Origin: Methylomonas montana
Lineage (GTDB): Bacteria; Pseudomonadota; Gammaproteobacteria; Methylococcales; Methylomonadaceae
DNA: 64,000 bases
Reading direction: 5' to 3'
Assembly (NCBI RefSeq): GCF_030490285.1
Contig: NZ_CP129884.1
Coordinates: forward strand, 1,736,001-1,800,000
Below the pieces are notes generated by a model. The model was given only the letters and a program-made list of their open reading frames with translations, was not told the DNA's origin and did no database searches. The first letter of the stretch is position 1. Each line of letters opens with the position of its first letter. A program made the position numbers and the translations under genes. Positions 39,401 through 46,515 of this stretch are shown in pieces.

Positions 39401-40825
39401 AATCGGCGCATCGCGCAGTTCGTAGTTGCGTAGTTCCACGTCCACGATATTGGCGGACATTGGCATGGTTACGTTCTTGACGCCGGAAACGTCGATTTTA
39501 CTGCCGTTCTCCAGCAGGATGCGGCTGGCATTGTCGGCCGATGTGCCTTGCAGCGGCCGGCTTGGCGCGCTGCTGGCCCTGAGGTTGACGTTGCCGCCGT
39601 GGGCGACGATCCGCGCGCCGGCCTTCATTCGTATTTGACCGGCTTCCAAATCAATTTGCGATTTTGGTTGAACCTGGCCCTTGACGGCGCTGCCGGCGTC
39701 CAAGGTCACCGTGGTCAGGCTGCCCGATTCCAGCGTCACGCTGGCTTGAGTGCCCAAGCCGTCGTCGGCGGCGCTGGCTCTGGATGTGCTGACCGGTTTC
39801 AGCCGGTACCCGTCGCCGCTGGCTTCCAATTGCGCGCCTTCGCGGGCCAGCAGCCGGACGCTGCCGTTCAATGCCACCGAGGTGCTGGCCGAGACGATGC
39901 CTTGTTGCGACACCGCGAACCCCATCAGCGTGGTGTTGCCGCGCTCGGTCAAAACCTTGCCGACGTTTTTGACGTCGCCGCCGGTTTGTACTTCCACTAA
40001 CAAGCCGCGCAGATTGTCGTCGTCGGTCTCTTGCAAATACACCTTGTCGGTGGCTGCCGCCAGGATCACCTGACCGTCCGGCGCGCTGATCGTCCCCTGA
40101 TTTTCCACTTGTGGCGCGGCCATGATTATTCGGCCGCCGTTTGCGGCGGCGATGCGGGCGTCACGTTCCACCAATATCCGAATCTTTTCGCGATTGCCGT
40201 TGCCGGTGTTGCGGTACACCGTGCCGTCGCCGGCCAATGCGGCCACCGGCTCCTGGTTGTTGGCACTGGCATTGGCGTCCACGATTTTGCCGATGCCTTG
40301 CGCGAACACCGCGTCGTCAATCTTCAGATTGGTGGCTACCAGCGAATTGGTGTTGACCGAGGAGCCGTTGCCGAATACGAAACCGTTGGCGTTGACCAAA
40401 TACACCTGACCATTGGCGCTGAGGTTCCCGTAAATCTTGCTGGCATCGAGTTGATGGATGTTGTTCAGCGCCACCGACGAACTGGCGGGTTGCTCGAATT
40501 GCACGCTCTTGCCGGGGTCGATGTCAAATTTCTGCCAATCCAAAATGGTTTTATCGGTGGCTTGCCGGATAGTCAATTTTTGACCGTCGGCGCTGTAGCT
40601 GGCTGAGGCATGGCCAACATCGACACCGGGATGCAGTGCCGGAGCGGTTAGGTCGGGTATGGCCGTCCCGGCACTGGCGCCGGCGTTAATCGATACCGGT
40701 AGCCCGTTATCGGCCAAGGTATCGGTGGCGCCGGACATGGCAAATACGCCGCCGGTCAAGATGCGGCGTATGGATAGTCCGAGCAATTTTTTTGGGGCGA
40801 TAAACGGGCTGCGCTGTTTGTTCAT
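30494..40825 (-). CDS. Giant filamentous-haemagglutinin-like TpsA exoprotein
   Basis: A 3443-residue two-partner-secretion exoprotein. After a signal peptide (about residues 1-38, basic n-region MNKQRSPFIAPKK) comes the TPS domain (about 40-330) with the NPNG-like VNANGFVFG. The body is a long beta-helix of short G/N/D-rich repeats (IDVSGG, LTLAAGS, GDISLNAGG). Near the C terminus is a segment like DUF3739 (IFTLDAGDITIWSSAGNIDAGRG, PNGYVDAGEAGIGG), then a Pro/Ala-rich linker. The only cysteines, Cys3430 and Cys3442, lie in the last 14 residues, recalling the HMW1 adhesin anchor. The frame is open to 40939; the ATG at 40825 gives the better signal peptide. The likely transporter is the TpsB at 54610-56223. 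Confidence 0.92.
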   Translation of the reverse strand: MNKQRSPFIAPKKLLGLSIRRILTGGVFAMSGATDTLADNGLPVSINAGASAGTAIPDLTAPALHPGVDVGHASASYSADGQKLTIRQATDKTILDWQKFDIDPGKSVQFEQPASSSVALNNIHQLDASKIYGNLSANGQVYLVNANGFVFGNGSSVNTNSLVATNLKIDDAVFAQGIGKIVDANASANNQEPVAALAGDGTVYRNTGNGNREKIRILVERDARIAAANGGRIIMAAPQVENQGTISAPDGQVILAAATDKVYLQETDDDNLRGLLVEVQTGGDVKNVGKVLTERGNTTLMGFAVSQQGIVSASTSVALNGSVRLLAREGAQLEASGDGYRLKPVSTSRASAADDGLGTQASVTLESGSLTTVTLDAGSAVKGQVQPKSQIDLEAGQIRMKAGARIVAHGGNVNLRASSAPSRPLQGTSADNASRILLENGSKIDVSGVKNVTMPMSANIVDVELRNYELRDAPIQKAGILHGKTVKVDTRTGTKLADISGALEKVQHGIEERNIDAGTVNLASEGLVQVDRGAEIDLSGGSLHYLAGKVTTTKLLSHGRLYDMASADPNLTYQQIVSNSYYQSEYVQGGNAGGLNIRTRDLNLSGNLNANTVNSLYQRTANSMSKGGTLSIDTAWSNQAQQDIVFTAGSGDSISSAVPIYLSNALFAQGVNRLAITSGGKLTLPQDAHLNLAAAGSLNLQAGEIEVQGRITAPAGSIELKTRRGLDPTRDLNGRIHLTAGSSVDSSGSWINDLSDSQRAQILKPLTIDGGDIVLQAQGDLLLDSGAKISANGGAALNGKLQATGGNGGDIRLISAGLEPSRFDLGASLSSYALQYGGALSLTANTVQIGTSTATDPSTLNLPAALLQSGGFGSYRLTANAGNLSIAAGTSIRLRQSNWQLKSAAAQAVSGSDLSQLVSLTVLPDDMRQAVGLSLNLAHNAAIAGGYLAERAITIADHVAVVGDPRAVFSLTSDANIRIDGSLTAPAGTIALQLTTPPSALDKGYNPNQAIVLGGNARLNAAGTTVWKTNSQGLALGEVLAGGTIEMSAERGYILAAAGSSIDVSGGQASVDIVNAKGLSRQTLASAGGAITLTAAEGMVLQGQLLAKAGLGSSAAGPGWSVSGGSLNLTLNAQHRGEPEDQIFTTGNRVIHIGSDWPNLADVELMAAHGIPNALNGQAYISNQQIEQGGFGSLTLTAAMIEPDQYSDTPTQPERGEIRFDGNLNLTLSHYLQLDAPLISGDGLVQLHSNTFSLGSSWNRAAHSDLYATDPDAVLSVDARLIDLVGASKIAGFGQTRLNSTGDIRMTGIRPNGEADLLGNLSLAGDLSLSARQIYPTTFSRYSLTLDASLNPDGLIEILPANADWATPLSAAGHLRIDAPNIVSHGVLLAPFGGIELNAGKALTLASGSITSVSDDDGLLIPFGRTQGGLDWIYPLGNYSNIQTGSPEKSIVLSGPDIDLAASAVVNLNGGGDLSAFEFIAGPGGSADVLDTDSAFAILPAYQADYAAYDPLEFAKSGLTPGDSVYLGAAAGLAAGFYTLLPAHYALLPGAYLITPQTGTADMAAGTTTLRNDGATIVAGYRYTAGTSAGDSRWSGFAVESGTLARTRSEYQETTAASFFAEHSANLPQDAGNLSLLAGQSLQLAAQISATAVVGGQGGMLDIAANRLAVVNNRSAIQDTDTVVLLASELNRLSVDSLLLGGRRSRSNSHTQLTVGAQTVSIGADTYLRAPEILLAASDKVSMAGGAAIVAEGSLSRTDTDLEIVNADASSDGALLRVSAGAQADIQRAAEALTGLTGTLDIAVGATLSSAGSILLDASKDSLFSGNIDMSQGELALSSSRIALGDASAGGGLILSEATLNSLRADKLVLNSDGAIDIAGALNLQLKDLTLNASGVRGHGSAGQLAAISADRLTLTNRGNPPAASTADGSGLLNLTANTLILGAGDYAWSGFERVALTGLSAIVDSGTGTINADSDVTLTAPVWTATAGADTTLNLGTHNLTTLASGNAAPQDALGARLSINANRIDHGGRIELAAGIVKLNAAGDMRVSGGIDTSGRDVDLAGQHVYTGGGSIFLKSSAGELTLAAGSLLDVSGSHWGGDAGGLSLSAAAGNLTLAGDLLGKGYQGAVGGDFSLDANTASPADFSALNAYLYRGGFSGNLSIRHRSGDLTVAAGDTVKASSIALSVDSGKLTLLGELDAGGEQAGIIRLSAGDSVDVLSGAKLRAVSTGAGKTGGSAILTSLDADGDGNQGVTVAAGATLDVSGGQAGKGGSVEAVVNRIGSDDAAVSIADGSVHGAETMKVTAMAQYRDTPLGNAQIQQWRGETQTYLQAAAENSGLQGRLGGFQLQPGISILSSGDLTLDLSESANKLAWTQQTSSIWKTRLNDVAGAINALHQIGGNGVVHKLTEAASSSLTVDGTYYFDANPQSATFRTLFVRIYPNSGSASVKYNPTKINGSLISHNGWDLAFPDRQGQSWHFDNDSVGVLSLRAVGDLMVGQTLSDGFALYDSKQLAGLLGVSGNWLRTLVLQTGQSWNYQLVAGADLSSADPLAVQSSAAGSLTVAANTSVRTGTGNIDVAAAGDIVLSDSTSTIYTAGHASTDQRWGSFSNALVAAAFFVDYPFDGGDISLNAGGNIVGTASPQFMSDWLQRTGNWDSSDGITSKDRATAWGIMFDGLVVQNSSNAKLQNLKFGFRENLGALGGGSVRIKAGDDIQNLSVMLPTSAKPVGQAANGTITENVWQRLGGGDLEVRAGGDIAGGVFYVDKGKAEIQAGGAIKGGSQYSAGPVFALGDAQFQVQAGNGIEVGTVLNPFSVAPSKFLDKTSYFTSYSQGSAISLQTLAGDAILNNDVQPIAQSYKIFDQASPKGRAVLKSTDYPLLTLYPGDLTAQALSGGLSIANSMTLYPTADGSLELLAADDINIGNDNGGTRVNQLDVDPARLLSAMQPATSALGATQYLYTTPFGGDESTVHAAQPVHRYDTRRNRIVSANGSIVGIGDALVAAAKASEISAGLDLFNLGLMIQNINADDVSSISVGRDVVFPILRDPTTGAVQGSAGGIQLAGPGLLNVWAGRDIDLGSSEGITTVGPLLNSALPQTGADIVVLAGNRLQRDTRPLEDLLNFYVGNGAYADRLAELNRQTTTAGRLALALDILFTEIRATAETAVALPDSAKAAAYRRGYDAIARLFPDSPAGDIKLFFSRIQTLYGGDIDLLAPGGMINVGLASAFTGQKNANELGVVAQREGNVNILVKGDLLVNQSRIFTLDAGDITIWSSAGNIDAGRGAKSAIATPRPKVRLDANGNLVVIFPATVSGSGIRAQSGYNSDRIGNVYLLAPNGYVDAGEAGIGGGKVILPGPVRGIDNIQIANPAPPPPTPVGSPTAAGDAAATAAAKTAADVSAADQDSNNSETSAKKSAKVAILDTQVVGFGKCSVSDVKNGTPGCG

Positions 40826-41184
40826 CCTGTCTGACCGAAACGCTTTGATGTTTTTATATATTTGCTTGTTTATATCGAATATGCAACAGCCGATACGAGT
40901 CTCGAGCGAGAGATGCCGGAAAAAAAGCCCGTGAATCATTGTAAATCCAGCGAATACGCTGAATTAGTCGCGATAATTTCCTTATATGAAATAAGTTATT
41001 TGCCTAATTAGATTTGACCGAGTTCGCATTTTTAGAATACGTTATAGCCGTCAGGACATAACGAAGACCGATCACTCCTGACCGAGAGGGCTGTATTCGG
41101 TACGGATAGATTGATGCCGGCACGACTTTGCGGCCATGGGTAGGTAACGGGACTACGGTCTCATCATATTTGACGAGGTAATTT
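40826..41184. other. Divergent regulatory region between the TpsA gene and a VPxPA-CTERM gene
   Basis: 359 bases between two divergent starts, so it must hold the promoters of both. The TpsA-side 115 bases could be coding if translation began at 40939. The right side holds consecutive hairpins at 41050-41160, described separately. No clear promoter hexamers were assigned. Confidence 0.45.
41050..41160 (+). promoter_or_regulatory. Structured 5' leader of a VPxPA-CTERM gene
   Basis: Three successive small stems can form: GTCAGGA (41050-41056) with TCCTGAC (41076-41082), CCGA with TCGG (about 41082-41100), and GCCG (41116-41119) with CGGC (41131-41134), followed by GGGAC/GTCTC close to the ribosome site. 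It does not carry the motifs of the two GEMM-like elements in this window. Whether it is a regulatory RNA or chance is open. Confidence 0.3.
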
Positions 41185-42042
41185 ATGAAAACGGTAAAGC
41201 GGCAAGGTTATCAATGGGCGGCAGCTATTTGTGTCGTGGCTAGTATCAACACCGCGCAGGCGGCGATCAACAATGGAGGATTGGCGATTCAGGCTCTGGG
41301 TAGCGGTTCGGCGGGTGAAATGTTTCTGAACGTATGGGACCAGGCGGCAGCAACTTCATACAGTATCGATCTAGGCACCACGGTTGAAAGCTTTCTGGCT
41401 GGCAAGCAAGCATCTACTTCCTGGAATTTGGATCAACGTTTTGTGGACTGGGCATCGCTTACCAGCGATCCGCTGACCTTCAATGTAGCTGGCAATAACT
41501 CTTATGTCGGGGTCAACGACGCGGACTTTGGTGTCTTGATGAGCCGCAGAACGGGGTCTTCCGCGCCGGGTGGTATCGCGATGACCACACTCGCAACCTG
41601 GGGTAACAAGGTCATGGCTAGAGCCAATGCCTTGAACATCAACCAGGATGCACAAAACGGTGATGCATCCAATACAGACTTTCCTTTGAATTTGAGCGAA
41701 GTGACAACCAACAACATATCGTCTTATTTCAACAACACTTGGGGCGCATCGATGAATATCGCGGGTTGGGTTGGCAGTGCGGTGGTCAGGAATGGTGAAA
41801 CACCTGACCAGACAGTGAATTTTTTCTTCGTCCATTCTCCCGGTGGCGCAGTTGCCGGAGGTACCCCAGCCGTTTTCGATAAGCTGGGCGGCTTTTTGAG
41901 TCTGGATGTCGCCAACGCCAAACTGAACTGGACTTCCACTGCAGCACCGGTGCCCGTTCCTGGTGCTGTCTGGTTGTTTTTGAGCGGTATGTTGGCTGTT
42001 TTAAGAGTTCAAAAACGCTCCGGCTTCTCCTCGGCAGTTTGA
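41185..42042 (+). CDS. VPxPA-CTERM secreted surface protein 1
   Basis: A 285-residue exported protein. Signal peptide about residues 1-27 (WAAAICVVASINTAQA); mature domain unrecognised, rich in Asn, Ser and Trp; C terminus VPVPGAVWLFLSG followed by a hydrophobic helix and a basic tail (RVQKRS). That tripartite end is the VPLPA/PEP-CTERM sorting signal, processed by an exosortase in the inner membrane. A GACGAGG ribosome site precedes the ATG. The PstS-like gene follows after 25 bases and is probably cotranscribed. Function unknown. Confidence 0.85.
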   Translation: MKTVKRQGYQWAAAICVVASINTAQAAINNGGLAIQALGSGSAGEMFLNVWDQAAATSYSIDLGTTVESFLAGKQASTSWNLDQRFVDWASLTSDPLTFNVAGNNSYVGVNDADFGVLMSRRTGSSAPGGIAMTTLATWGNKVMARANALNINQDAQNGDASNTDFPLNLSEVTTNNISSYFNNTWGASMNIAGWVGSAVVRNGETPDQTVNFFFVHSPGGAVAGGTPAVFDKLGGFLSLDVANAKLNWTSTAAPVPVPGAVWLFLSGMLAVLRVQKRSGFSSAV

Positions 42043-42067
42043 TTGACTACTACTTTTTGGAGCATTT

Positions 42068-43693
42068 ATGTTTATTTCTTTATCGCGCAAATTGGCAGCC
42101 GCCGGCTTGCTGATGGCCGCCGTCAGCAATGTCTGGGCGCTGACACCGGCCGCCGGTGCCCCGCAGTTGACGCTTTATATTCCGGGTTCGCAATCCAACG
42201 ATCCGGCTTTCGGCTTCATGATCAACGGTCTCACACCGACCAATGCCTTGTGTCTGGATGACCCGACACCTAGTGGCGCCGGCACTACCGCGCATGTCTA
42301 TTTTTATACCGCCAGTACCGCCGATAAAGCGACCAACGACAATTATTCGGCGATTTATTGCAATACAGACGACACCAAGATACCCGGCTTGACCGGCGGC
42401 ACCGGTGCGCACCATACCACCCGCTTATGGATTTCCCGGCGTAGGCTAGGTGCTTCTTATGTCGGTTTGGATGCTGTCGCCAATGGCACTTTACTGACTT
42501 ATCTGAAAGACCCAACTGCGGCGGTATGCAGTGCCTTCAACGGTTCTTATTCGTCTAGCGGCGCCACCTATCAATGGAACTATTCCTGTACCACTGCTAC
42601 GGCCGGCATAGCGGCAACTGCCGCGACATCTGACGTAACGCCGGATGTGTTTCGGGGTACGGACAATGTCACGCCCGGCAAACCGGAAATTGATGCCACC
42701 ACGCTAGACAATAAATATGCCTTGGGCGGCCATATCATCGGTACGCCGGTGACCTTGAAATTACGTAATGCTTTGCAGTACGCGCAAATCCAGAATGGTT
42801 CCTTGCCCGCCAGTTGTACGGTAGGTAACGAAAGCGCGGCTTGCGTCCCCAGTTTGTCCAAGGAAATACTGGTCAGTTTGTTTTCCGGACAGATTCCCGA
42901 TTGGAGTACGTTCAGGGTGAAAGTCGGCAGTGTCGAAAAAACCTTGCCGGAGGTGGTTGCCGATGGCGTCACGGCGGGTGTGGCCGGGCTCTCCAATCCC
43001 CTGGATACCGCGGTGCATATTTGCCGCCGCGAAAATGGCGCAGGCCAGCAGGTGGCCTTGCTGGCTAGCGTGATGCAAAGCCCTTGTCTAGGTGAATCCT
43101 CGCCTAACTTGGCTCAACCGGGCGGATTTGCCGATGTGCAATATGCCACCAGTTTGGGCGCGGTGGAAAAATGTCTGGGCGACTATAACGACGGCACTAA
43201 CGGCTGGTTCGGCACCAGCAATCCGGCGCCGTTTCCCAATCCGCCTGCTACCGGTGTTCCGCACGGCAACCAATGGGCGATCAGTATTCAAACGACCGAA
43301 CGTAATGCGGGCAATACCGCTAAATACCGCTTCATTAAAATCAACGGTGCGCTGCCGACCGGCGAGCAAGTTTATCTGGGTCATTATCCCTTGGTTGGCG
43401 AGTACGCGATTTCCTGGAAAAACAATGTGAACGGTAACCAGGACAGCGCATTGAATGCCTTGGTGGCATATAGCAGTCTGCCCAGCACGATTGCCTCTCG
43501 CAACGGTACTTTGAGTAATCATAGCTGGGGTCAGGCCGGTTACATTGCGCTGAGCGCGAACGGCCATGCGCCGCCGGCCACTTGGGATCCGGCCAACCCA
43601 GTGACGCCGTTCACACGTTCCCTGAGTGGCACTCCCGATGCCTGCGCGGTCCCTGTCGTCAATCCGGACTTCGGCAGCGTGGAACTGCGTTAG
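42068..43693 (+). CDS. Secreted PstS-like (type II periplasmic-binding-fold) protein
   Basis: A 541-residue exported protein with a signal peptide ending near VWA (residue 24). Parts resemble phosphate-binding proteins: an opening beta strand LTLYIPGSQSNDP, KEILVSLFSGQIPDWSTF (compare PstS I-FSG-I-xxW) and HICRRENGAGQQ in the place of the PstS ligand loop. Length and extra cysteines (about ten) set it apart from true PstS. It has no C-terminal sorting signal. It follows the VPxPA-CTERM gene closely. A role in binding a ligand at the surface is inference; the ligand is unknown. Confidence 0.55.
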   Translation: MFISLSRKLAAAGLLMAAVSNVWALTPAAGAPQLTLYIPGSQSNDPAFGFMINGLTPTNALCLDDPTPSGAGTTAHVYFYTASTADKATNDNYSAIYCNTDDTKIPGLTGGTGAHHTTRLWISRRRLGASYVGLDAVANGTLLTYLKDPTAAVCSAFNGSYSSSGATYQWNYSCTTATAGIAATAATSDVTPDVFRGTDNVTPGKPEIDATTLDNKYALGGHIIGTPVTLKLRNALQYAQIQNGSLPASCTVGNESAACVPSLSKEILVSLFSGQIPDWSTFRVKVGSVEKTLPEVVADGVTAGVAGLSNPLDTAVHICRRENGAGQQVALLASVMQSPCLGESSPNLAQPGGFADVQYATSLGAVEKCLGDYNDGTNGWFGTSNPAPFPNPPATGVPHGNQWAISIQTTERNAGNTAKYRFIKINGALPTGEQVYLGHYPLVGEYAISWKNNVNGNQDSALNALVAYSSLPSTIASRNGTLSNHSWGQAGYIALSANGHAPPATWDPANPVTPFTRSLSGTPDACAVPVVNPDFGSVELR

Positions 43694-43731
43694 GGATATT
43701 AACGCGGCGATCGCAACGATAGATTCGGAAA

Positions 43732-43808
43732 TTCAAGTTGATTCCATAAGGATTTGGCGGGCTTGAATGGCACGAGGATGTGCACCTTTCTTCGATAGGC
43801 AGGTTTGC
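43732..43808 (+). repeat. Tandem leader repeat, unit 1
   Basis: About 77 bases, roughly three-quarters identical to 43903-43980. Shared blocks are TTCAAG, AGGATTTGGC, GGCTTGAA and GGCAC...GTGC, the last forming a small hairpin with a 6-base loop. Covariation-like changes occur in the loop flanks. Confidence 0.65.
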
Positions 43809-43902
43809 GAGACCTGCCAACCAGTTTCATGCCGCCGAGCACAGGATGTCGGGGCGGTTGTCGGAGCTATCGAAAATACCAGATAGCGTTAACAAGCAAC
43901 AC

Positions 43903-43980
43903 TTCAAGCTGTTGCCATAGGATTTGGCTGGCTTGAACGGCACAAGGACGTGCCGCCTTCCGCCGATATGCGTGGTTTGA
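43903..43980 (+). repeat. Tandem leader repeat, unit 2
   Basis: Second unit of the repeat that starts at 43732, offset by about 171 bases. Its hairpin arm is GGCAC/GTGCC, a perfect version of the unit 1 hairpin. It ends 47 bases before the ATG of the downstream gene, so it would lie in the 5' leader. Confidence 0.65.
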
Positions 43981-44027
43981 CCAGATCGCTATCGGCAATT
44001 GTTCATTTAACCCAAGGCGTCTCATTG

Positions 44028-45101
44028 ATGTTGGACACTAAAATTTTTCTTAGCCGCGCGGCTGCTTTGGTCTGGCTGTCGCTAGCCATATTACTCGCCA
44101 ATCCAGTCTTCGCGGCGATTCCATCAAGCCAGTTTAGTCTGGGCGGCTATCTTAACGCTGGCAGCCCCGCCAGTTTCGACCTGGCCGCCTTGCAAAGCTA
44201 TGCAGAGGCCAATCCCGGCGCCCAGAAAACCGTTACCTTGAGCAATGGCGATGTTTACACCGGCGTATCGCTGAGCGGTTTTCTCGGTAGTTATTTAAAG
44301 ACCGATCCTACCGTACCGAAGAACGACATCTTGCGCGATTATGTGGTCGCCACCGGTACGGACGGTTATAAGGCAGTATTTTCGTTGGCGGAAATGAATG
44401 CCTCCTTTGGCAATCATAACGACATCCTTGCCTATAAACTCAACGGCGCGGATTTGACCAGCAACGGCTTCGCCCGCATCGTGTCGCCCGATGACGTCAA
44501 AGCTGGGCGTTGGGTATCGAATCTGTCCAGTCTGCACGTCGGCCATGTCGACTACACACCCGCCGCCTCCGGCGTGTCGGGACAATTTACCGTCAATGGC
44601 GCGGTCGCCAATGCCGCGACTTACGGCCTGACCAGCCTGGCGGCCGCGCTGCCGGCGCAGACCGTCACTGTGAATACGCCACCGCTGACTGGATCGTCGT
44701 TTACCGGCGTATCGCTTTGGGATTTAGTAAATCTGTCCGGCATTAATGCTAATCCCGCCGTCAAAAACGACATTCTCGGTAAATACGTAGTTGCTACCGG
44801 CAGCGACGGCTATCAGGCGGTGTTTGCGCTGGGCGAACTGAATCCCAATTTCGGCAATATCTCGGTACTGGTGGCCTATGCCGACGGCTTAGGCAATTCG
44901 CTAGGTAACAAAGGTTTTGCCGAATTGGTGGTGCCGGGCGATGTCGCCAAGGGCGGCCGTTATGTTTCCAATCTGACCAGTCTGACCGTGGTCAGCGTGG
45001 CGTCGGTTCCTTTGCCGGCTAGCGCTATTTTCATGCTCAGCGGTTTGTTTGCGTTCGGTTTCAATAGTTACCGTAATCGTTTACATGGAACAGCCCGATA
45101 A
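44028..45101 (+). CDS. Exported protein with duplicated sulfite-oxidase-like fold and CTERM-like anchor
   Basis: A 357-residue protein. The ATG at 44028 begins a clear signal peptide (ALVWLSLAILLANPVFA). Two homologous units follow (about 32-170 and 178-330), each with GVSLxxxL, YVVATGxDGYxAVFxLxELN and a GxRYVSNLxSL end. This pattern matches the molybdopterin-binding domain of sulfite-oxidase-fold proteins; the cofactor cysteine is absent in both, so binding rather than catalysis is likely. The C terminus VPLPASAIFMLSGLFAFG plus a basic tail is a VPLPA-type sorting signal. Function unknown. Confidence 0.7.
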   Translation: MLDTKIFLSRAAALVWLSLAILLANPVFAAIPSSQFSLGGYLNAGSPASFDLAALQSYAEANPGAQKTVTLSNGDVYTGVSLSGFLGSYLKTDPTVPKNDILRDYVVATGTDGYKAVFSLAEMNASFGNHNDILAYKLNGADLTSNGFARIVSPDDVKAGRWVSNLSSLHVGHVDYTPAASGVSGQFTVNGAVANAATYGLTSLAAALPAQTVTVNTPPLTGSSFTGVSLWDLVNLSGINANPAVKNDILGKYVVATGSDGYQAVFALGELNPNFGNISVLVAYADGLGNSLGNKGFAELVVPGDVAKGGRYVSNLTSLTVVSVASVPLPASAIFMLSGLFAFGFNSYRNRLHGTAR

Positions 45102-45215
45102 CATTTAAAGGAGAGCGGCTCCTGAAAATATCCGACGAGGATGTAAAGCCGTTTCGCTGTTCGATCTTGATGGCCTTACCCATCCGTACCAGATTCACTA
45201 TAACTCAAGAGAAAT

Positions 45216-46373
45216 ATGATGCGAGCCATACCCAAAATACTGATGTTTAGCAGCCTTGTTCTGAGCTCGATCGTCCATGCCGATAAACTCAAAGCGGAGA
45301 CTATCGACAAACTGGGCGAAAAACTGTTTTTCGACCCGGATCTTTCTAAACCCAGCGGCCAGAGTTGCTCCACCTGTCATAGTCCGGCGGCCGGATTCGC
45401 CGATCCGAACAAGGCCCTCCCGGTGTCAAGAGGCGTTCTCAAGGACCGCTTAGGTAGCAGAAACGCGATGACCACGGCCTACACGGCTTACACCCCGCCG
45501 CTCCATTTCGATCCAACCGTGCGTCCGGCCTTCCCGCAGGGCGGGTATGTGGGTGGCTTGTTCTGGGACGGTCGGTCGCAGACGGGAACGCTGGAAGAAC
45601 AGGCGAAACAGCCTTTCCTGAACCCGTTGGAGATGCATAACCAGGACAAGTCAGACGTGGTGCGTTCCGTCCGCCGCTCGTCCTACGCCCATCTTTTCCG
45701 CAAGGTATTCGGGCCGCAATCCCTAAACGATGTCGATACGGCCTTTCAGCATATCGCCGAAGCTTTGGCGGCTTATGAACGCTCGGACGATATGAATCGG
45801 TTCAGCGCCAAATACGACTACTTCCTGGCCGGCCTGGCTACGCTGACGCCCGCGGAAGAAAGGGGCCGGCTTCTGTTCATGGGCAAGGCGCGCTGTTCCA
45901 ACTGTCATACGCCCAAGGGTGGGCCGGACGGCAGACCGCTGTTTACCAGCTTCGGTTTTCAAAACCTGGGCGTACCGAAAAATCCCGAAAACCCCTACTA
46001 CGACCTCCCGCCGGAGCTGAATCCAGATGGGGCGGATTTTGTCGATGTCGGTTTGGGCGCGGTGGTTAACGATCCGCTGCAAAGAGGTAAATTCAAGATT
46101 CCGACGCTGCGCAACGTAGAGGTCACTGCCCCTTACATGCATAACGGCGTGTTCAAGACGCTGCACGAAGTGGTGATGTTCGACAACACCCGCGACGTCG
46201 CCAGTTGGCCGCCCGCCGAGGTGCCGGAAACCGTCCATCGCAACGCTCAGTTGTTGCCAGGCACTTTAGGCCGGCTGGGTCTTAGCGCCCAGGAAGTCGA
46301 CGACATCGTGACGTTTTTGACGACGCTGACCGACGGCTTCCGCCCGGAAACCAGCCCTGTTCCCCTTCCTTAG
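45216..46373 (+). CDS. MauG/CcpA-type di-haem cytochrome c peroxidase family protein
   Basis: A 385-residue periplasmic protein with signal peptide (about 1-22) and two haem c sites: CSTCH at 51-55 and CSNCH at 227-231. FWDGR and NPLEMHN, and the C-terminal PYMHNGVFKTLHEVV with a likely distal haem ligand, are family hallmarks. Members reduce peroxide or oxidise residues of partner proteins (MauG, MbnH, CorB). Haem attachment would need the Ccm system encoded at the left of the window. The following gene, on the same strand, is the disrupted frame at 46516. The physiological partner is unknown. Confidence 0.9.
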   Translation: MMRAIPKILMFSSLVLSSIVHADKLKAETIDKLGEKLFFDPDLSKPSGQSCSTCHSPAAGFADPNKALPVSRGVLKDRLGSRNAMTTAYTAYTPPLHFDPTVRPAFPQGGYVGGLFWDGRSQTGTLEEQAKQPFLNPLEMHNQDKSDVVRSVRRSSYAHLFRKVFGPQSLNDVDTAFQHIAEALAAYERSDDMNRFSAKYDYFLAGLATLTPAEERGRLLFMGKARCSNCHTPKGGPDGRPLFTSFGFQNLGVPKNPENPYYDLPPELNPDGADFVDVGLGAVVNDPLQRGKFKIPTLRNVEVTAPYMHNGVFKTLHEVVMFDNTRDVASWPPAEVPETVHRNAQLLPGTLGRLGLSAQEVDDIVTFLTTLTDGFRPETSPVPLP

Positions 46374-46515
46374 AACATTGGAATGGCAATTAAGGAACCG
46401 CGCTGAAAGGTGGGTAGGTAGCTTGGACTGGCTGCCTACCCTTTCCGAGGCACTTGGTATGATTTTCCCAGTATTGGTTTTCGTCCTGTTGAGAAAACTT
46501 GAAGGAGGTTTATTA

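Larger units (their letters stand above)
43694..44027. other. Intergenic region dominated by a diverged direct repeat
   Basis: 334 bases before the duplicated sulfite-oxidase-fold gene. It is largely filled by two related units at 43732-43808 and 43903-43980. The frame at 43950 that runs into the following gene lacks a signal peptide at its start and is not used. Confidence 0.5.
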
